From: PNNG01 sp046291695
Lineage (GTDB): Bacteria > Bacteroidota > Bacteroidia > UBA7662
DNA length: 64,000 nucleotides
NCBI GenBank assembly: GCA_046291695.1
Contig: JBKBSO010000004.1
Coordinates: 124,001 to 188,000, forward strand
Direction of reading: 5' to 3'
The notes below the pieces were generated by a model. The model was not told where the DNA came from. It made no database searches and saw nothing but the letters and a program-made list of their open reading frames with translations. Each line of letters begins with the position of its first letter. The stretch's first letter is position 1. A program made the translations under genes and the position numbers. Shown piece after piece: positions 62,128 through 64,000 of this stretch.

Positions 62128-63324
62128 TTAATACTGAAACCGGTACTCCCGCTCTACAGCATCCGCCGCAATCTCATTTAAGTAGCGGATACATTGCATC
62201 TCCGGAATACACGCATTCTGATGCAGCAGCAACAAACGTATCTTATCGTGTCGAACAATGTCGGTCGGAAAATCTTCAATATCGTTTTCCGACAAATCCA
62301 ACTCCATGATGGCCTCCAACTCCAGCAAACCTTTCGGAAAAATCAGGAAGCGGTTACCGGTCAAACTCAGTCGCTCAAGGGCAGACAACTGGCCAAAACT
62401 GCCGGGAAGCGTTTGAAGGCGGTTGTATTCGAGATATAAAAAACGAAGGGCTGGCAATTCACCCAGGGCATCGGGCAAAGCCTCCAAACGGTTATGGGCC
62501 AGGTAAAGCTCCTGCAACTGCTTTAAATTCCCGATGCCGTCGCTTAACCGCTCAATTTGGTTGTGGTGCAAATCAATTTCCCGCAACTGGTGCATCTCCC
62601 ATACAAAGTCGGGGAGCTGGCTGATGGCATTTTTGTAAAACATCAGACTTTCGAGCTTTTTAAAGCTTTGCATTTGCGGCGGTATTGCGGCAAATGCATT
62701 ATTTCCCAGCACCAATTTACGTAGTCGCTTCTGCCGTTGAACGCCTGTAGGCAAGGCCTGCAAACTATTGAACGAAAGCACCAGCTGCTCGAGCCTGGGT
62801 GCTTGCCAACAGGCTTGTTTTACAGCCCCCATCCGGTTGCCGCTCAGGTCCAATTCGCGAAGTCCCGCTGCTTGCCAGCTCAATTTGTGCAACTGATTTT
62901 GGCTAAGTACCAGTTTGCGTAGCTTTTTGCCCGCCTTGAGCTGCAACTCGCCACGAAAGCGATTGTTTGCCGCCGAAAAACTTTCAAGCTTTTTAAAAGC
63001 CCGCAGGTTCAGCTTCCGGTCCGAAAGCAAATTGCGATCGATATTGAGCCTTTTCAATTGCTTATACTGCCGCAAAGCAGCCGGAATTTCGGTGAAGCGG
63101 TTATTGTCGAGGTAAATTTGCTCCACGGAAGTATAGGCCAACAAGGCGTCAGGCCAATGGCTGAGCTGCATACCGCTGAGGTCGAGCCGCTTCACCGAAT
63201 CGACCGGAAGGGCGGCCAGACTGTTCAGGTATTCGCTCAATTGGTTTTGGCTGCTTTGAGCCATCAATGGTTGCATGCCCGGCGCTATCCACAAAAAAAG
63301 GTGCAAAAAAAGCCTGTGCTTCAT
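62128..63324 (-). CDS. Secreted leucine-rich-repeat protein
   Basis: ATG 63324 gives a signal peptide (HRLFLHLFLWIAPGMQPLMAQ). A longer frame from 63342 would precede it and is less likely. The body is about 13-14 leucine-rich repeats of the form LxxLxLxxNxLxxLP, such as LRELDLSGNRMGAV, LEQLVLSFNSLQALPTGV, LQELYLAHNRLEALPDAL and LRFLYLEYNRLQTLPGSF. The C-terminal 45 residues with two cysteines may cap the solenoid. The protein is probably periplasmic or surface exposed and binds proteins; no partner is indicated. There is no T9SS signal. Confidence 0.88.
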   Translation of the reverse strand: MKHRLFLHLFLWIAPGMQPLMAQSSQNQLSEYLNSLAALPVDSVKRLDLSGMQLSHWPDALLAYTSVEQIYLDNNRFTEIPAALRQYKQLKRLNIDRNLLSDRKLNLRAFKKLESFSAANNRFRGELQLKAGKKLRKLVLSQNQLHKLSWQAAGLRELDLSGNRMGAVKQACWQAPRLEQLVLSFNSLQALPTGVQRQKRLRKLVLGNNAFAAIPPQMQSFKKLESLMFYKNAISQLPDFVWEMHQLREIDLHHNQIERLSDGIGNLKQLQELYLAHNRLEALPDALGELPALRFLYLEYNRLQTLPGSFGQLSALERLSLTGNRFLIFPKGLLELEAIMELDLSENDIEDFPTDIVRHDKIRLLLLHQNACIPEMQCIRYLNEIAADAVEREYRFQY

Positions 63325-63367
63325 GGGAATAAAGATAAACAAAAGGGCTTTTTTGCATCGAATTAAT

Positions 63368-63375
63368 TACTTTTG
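63368..63375 (+). promoter_or_regulatory. TAnnTTTG -7 box of purH
   Basis: TACTTTTG matches the Bacteroidota -7 consensus and lies 25 nt before ATG 63401. TTTG at 63352-63355 is upstream, but the 12-nt spacing is short. The LRR gene is transcribed divergently. Confidence 0.45.
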
Positions 63376-63400
63376 TGCCTTCATTCATTATTCCCTTCTC

Positions 63401-64000
63401 ATGAGCGTAACCCCCATCAAATCAGCACTTATTTCTGTTTATTACAAAGATGGCCTCGACAGCCTCGTAAAAGCCCTGCATGCCCATGGTGTAGAAATTT
63501 ATTCTACCGGCGGCACCCAAAGCTTTATCGAACAATTGGGGATTCCGGTAAATACAGTAGAGGGGTTAACGGGTTATGCCTCCATTTTGGGCGGAAGGGT
63601 AAAAACTTTGCATCCTAAGGTGTTTGGCGGAATACTCGCCAGGCGTGAAGAAATGAACGACATCAATGACCTGGCGGCATACGATATCCCCACCATCGAT
63701 CTGGTGATTGTTGACCTCTATCCTTTCGAAGAAACCGTAGCTTCGGGTGCAGCCCACCAAGACATCATCGAAAAAATCGACATCGGCGGTATTTCGCTCA
63801 TCCGGGCAGGTGCCAAAAACTACAAGGAAGTGGCCATCATTTCGTCGAAAGACCAATATGGCCGGCTTTTGGCGCAAGTAGAAGCAGCGGGTGGCACCAC
63901 TGCCGAGGAGCGCGCCAGGTATGCTGCCGAAGCATTTGCCGTAAGCAGCCATTACGACAGTCAGATTTTCAACTACTTCAACCAAAGCGAAAAGCTGCCG
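63401..64000 (+). CDS. purH: Bifunctional AICAR transformylase/IMP cyclohydrolase, 3' partial
   Basis: PurH does the last two steps of purine synthesis. Reading from ATG 63401 gives MSVTPIKSALISVYYKDG, then STGGTQSFIEQLGI, GGRVKTLHPKVFGGIL and LVIVDLYPFEETVA, the MGS-like IMP cyclohydrolase domain. The frame runs off the right edge at residue 200, before the transformylase domain. The divergent LRR gene starts 76 nt upstream. Confidence 0.94.
   Translation, partial: MSVTPIKSALISVYYKDGLDSLVKALHAHGVEIYSTGGTQSFIEQLGIPVNTVEGLTGYASILGGRVKTLHPKVFGGILARREEMNDINDLAAYDIPTIDLVIVDLYPFEETVASGAAHQDIIEKIDIGGISLIRAGAKNYKEVAIISSKDQYGRLLAQVEAAGGTTAEERARYAAEAFAVSSHYDSQIFNYFNQSEKLP

Noticed and set aside
61824..62309. 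161-codon open frame across the repeat region
   Set aside because: It is made mainly of the heptamer and 47-bp repeats and then runs into the 3' end of the LRR gene on the other strand; repeated sequence with no stop is not evidence for a gene.

Overview
The window is a stretch of a Bacteroidota chromosome, probably a pigmented, gliding-type environmental member. The evidence is four type-A and one type-B type IX secretion (T9SS) sorting domains, DUF3822-rsmD-coaD gene order, DUF486, DUF2911, DUF3820 and DUF5982 proteins, -7 boxes of the form TAnnTTTG, and starts without Shine-Dalgarno sites. I cannot fix the order or family from the sequence. There are no rRNA or tRNA genes, no insertion sequences and no CRISPR array; coding density is high and many genes overlap by 1-30 nt.
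0-10 kb: a sensor kinase cut by the left edge; a minus-strand operon of thioesterase, alkyladenine glycosylase, CarH-type B12 photoregulator, beta-carotene hydroxylase CrtZ and a DoxX-like protein; the DUF3822-rsmD-coaD operon; and a single ORF that fuses a lycopene cyclase to a Brp/Blh beta-carotene dioxygenase. Together these point to light-regulated xanthophyll and retinal synthesis.
10-22 kb: secreted T9SS cargo (two related type-A proteins, a lectin-like type-B protein, and a lysyl oxidase with dockerin-like repeats), then GH20 hexosaminidase, glycosylasparaginase and CutC, which look like a set for taking apart N-linked glycans.
22-30 kb: a fluoride riboswitch heads a compact four-gene run (CLC-F-type fluoride exporter, lipoprotein, OmpR-type regulator, histidine kinase). 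An orphan antitoxin-like gene, MgtE and an Omp85-like outer-membrane protein follow.
30-42 kb: a signalling block led by a 2549-residue kinase with about 13 PAS and 4 GAF domains, overlapping three further two-component genes, then a TlpA-like protein and a methyltransferase.
42-54 kb: a DUF486 gene broken by one stop codon, the bicarbonate transporter pair SbtA/SbtB, biotin carboxylase, a DAACS symporter, a T9SS M1 aminopeptidase, and an ABC exporter-TruA-thiolase operon.
54-60 kb: five chained genes encode an E1-like (Rv1355c/ThiF) enzyme, a GNAT/autoinducer-synthase-like protein, a 7TMR-DISM kinase, a receiver-kinase and a receiver. This is the best candidate for an undescribed signalling system in the window. 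HtpG, a repeat-rich intergenic region, a leucine-rich-repeat protein and the start of purH finish the window.
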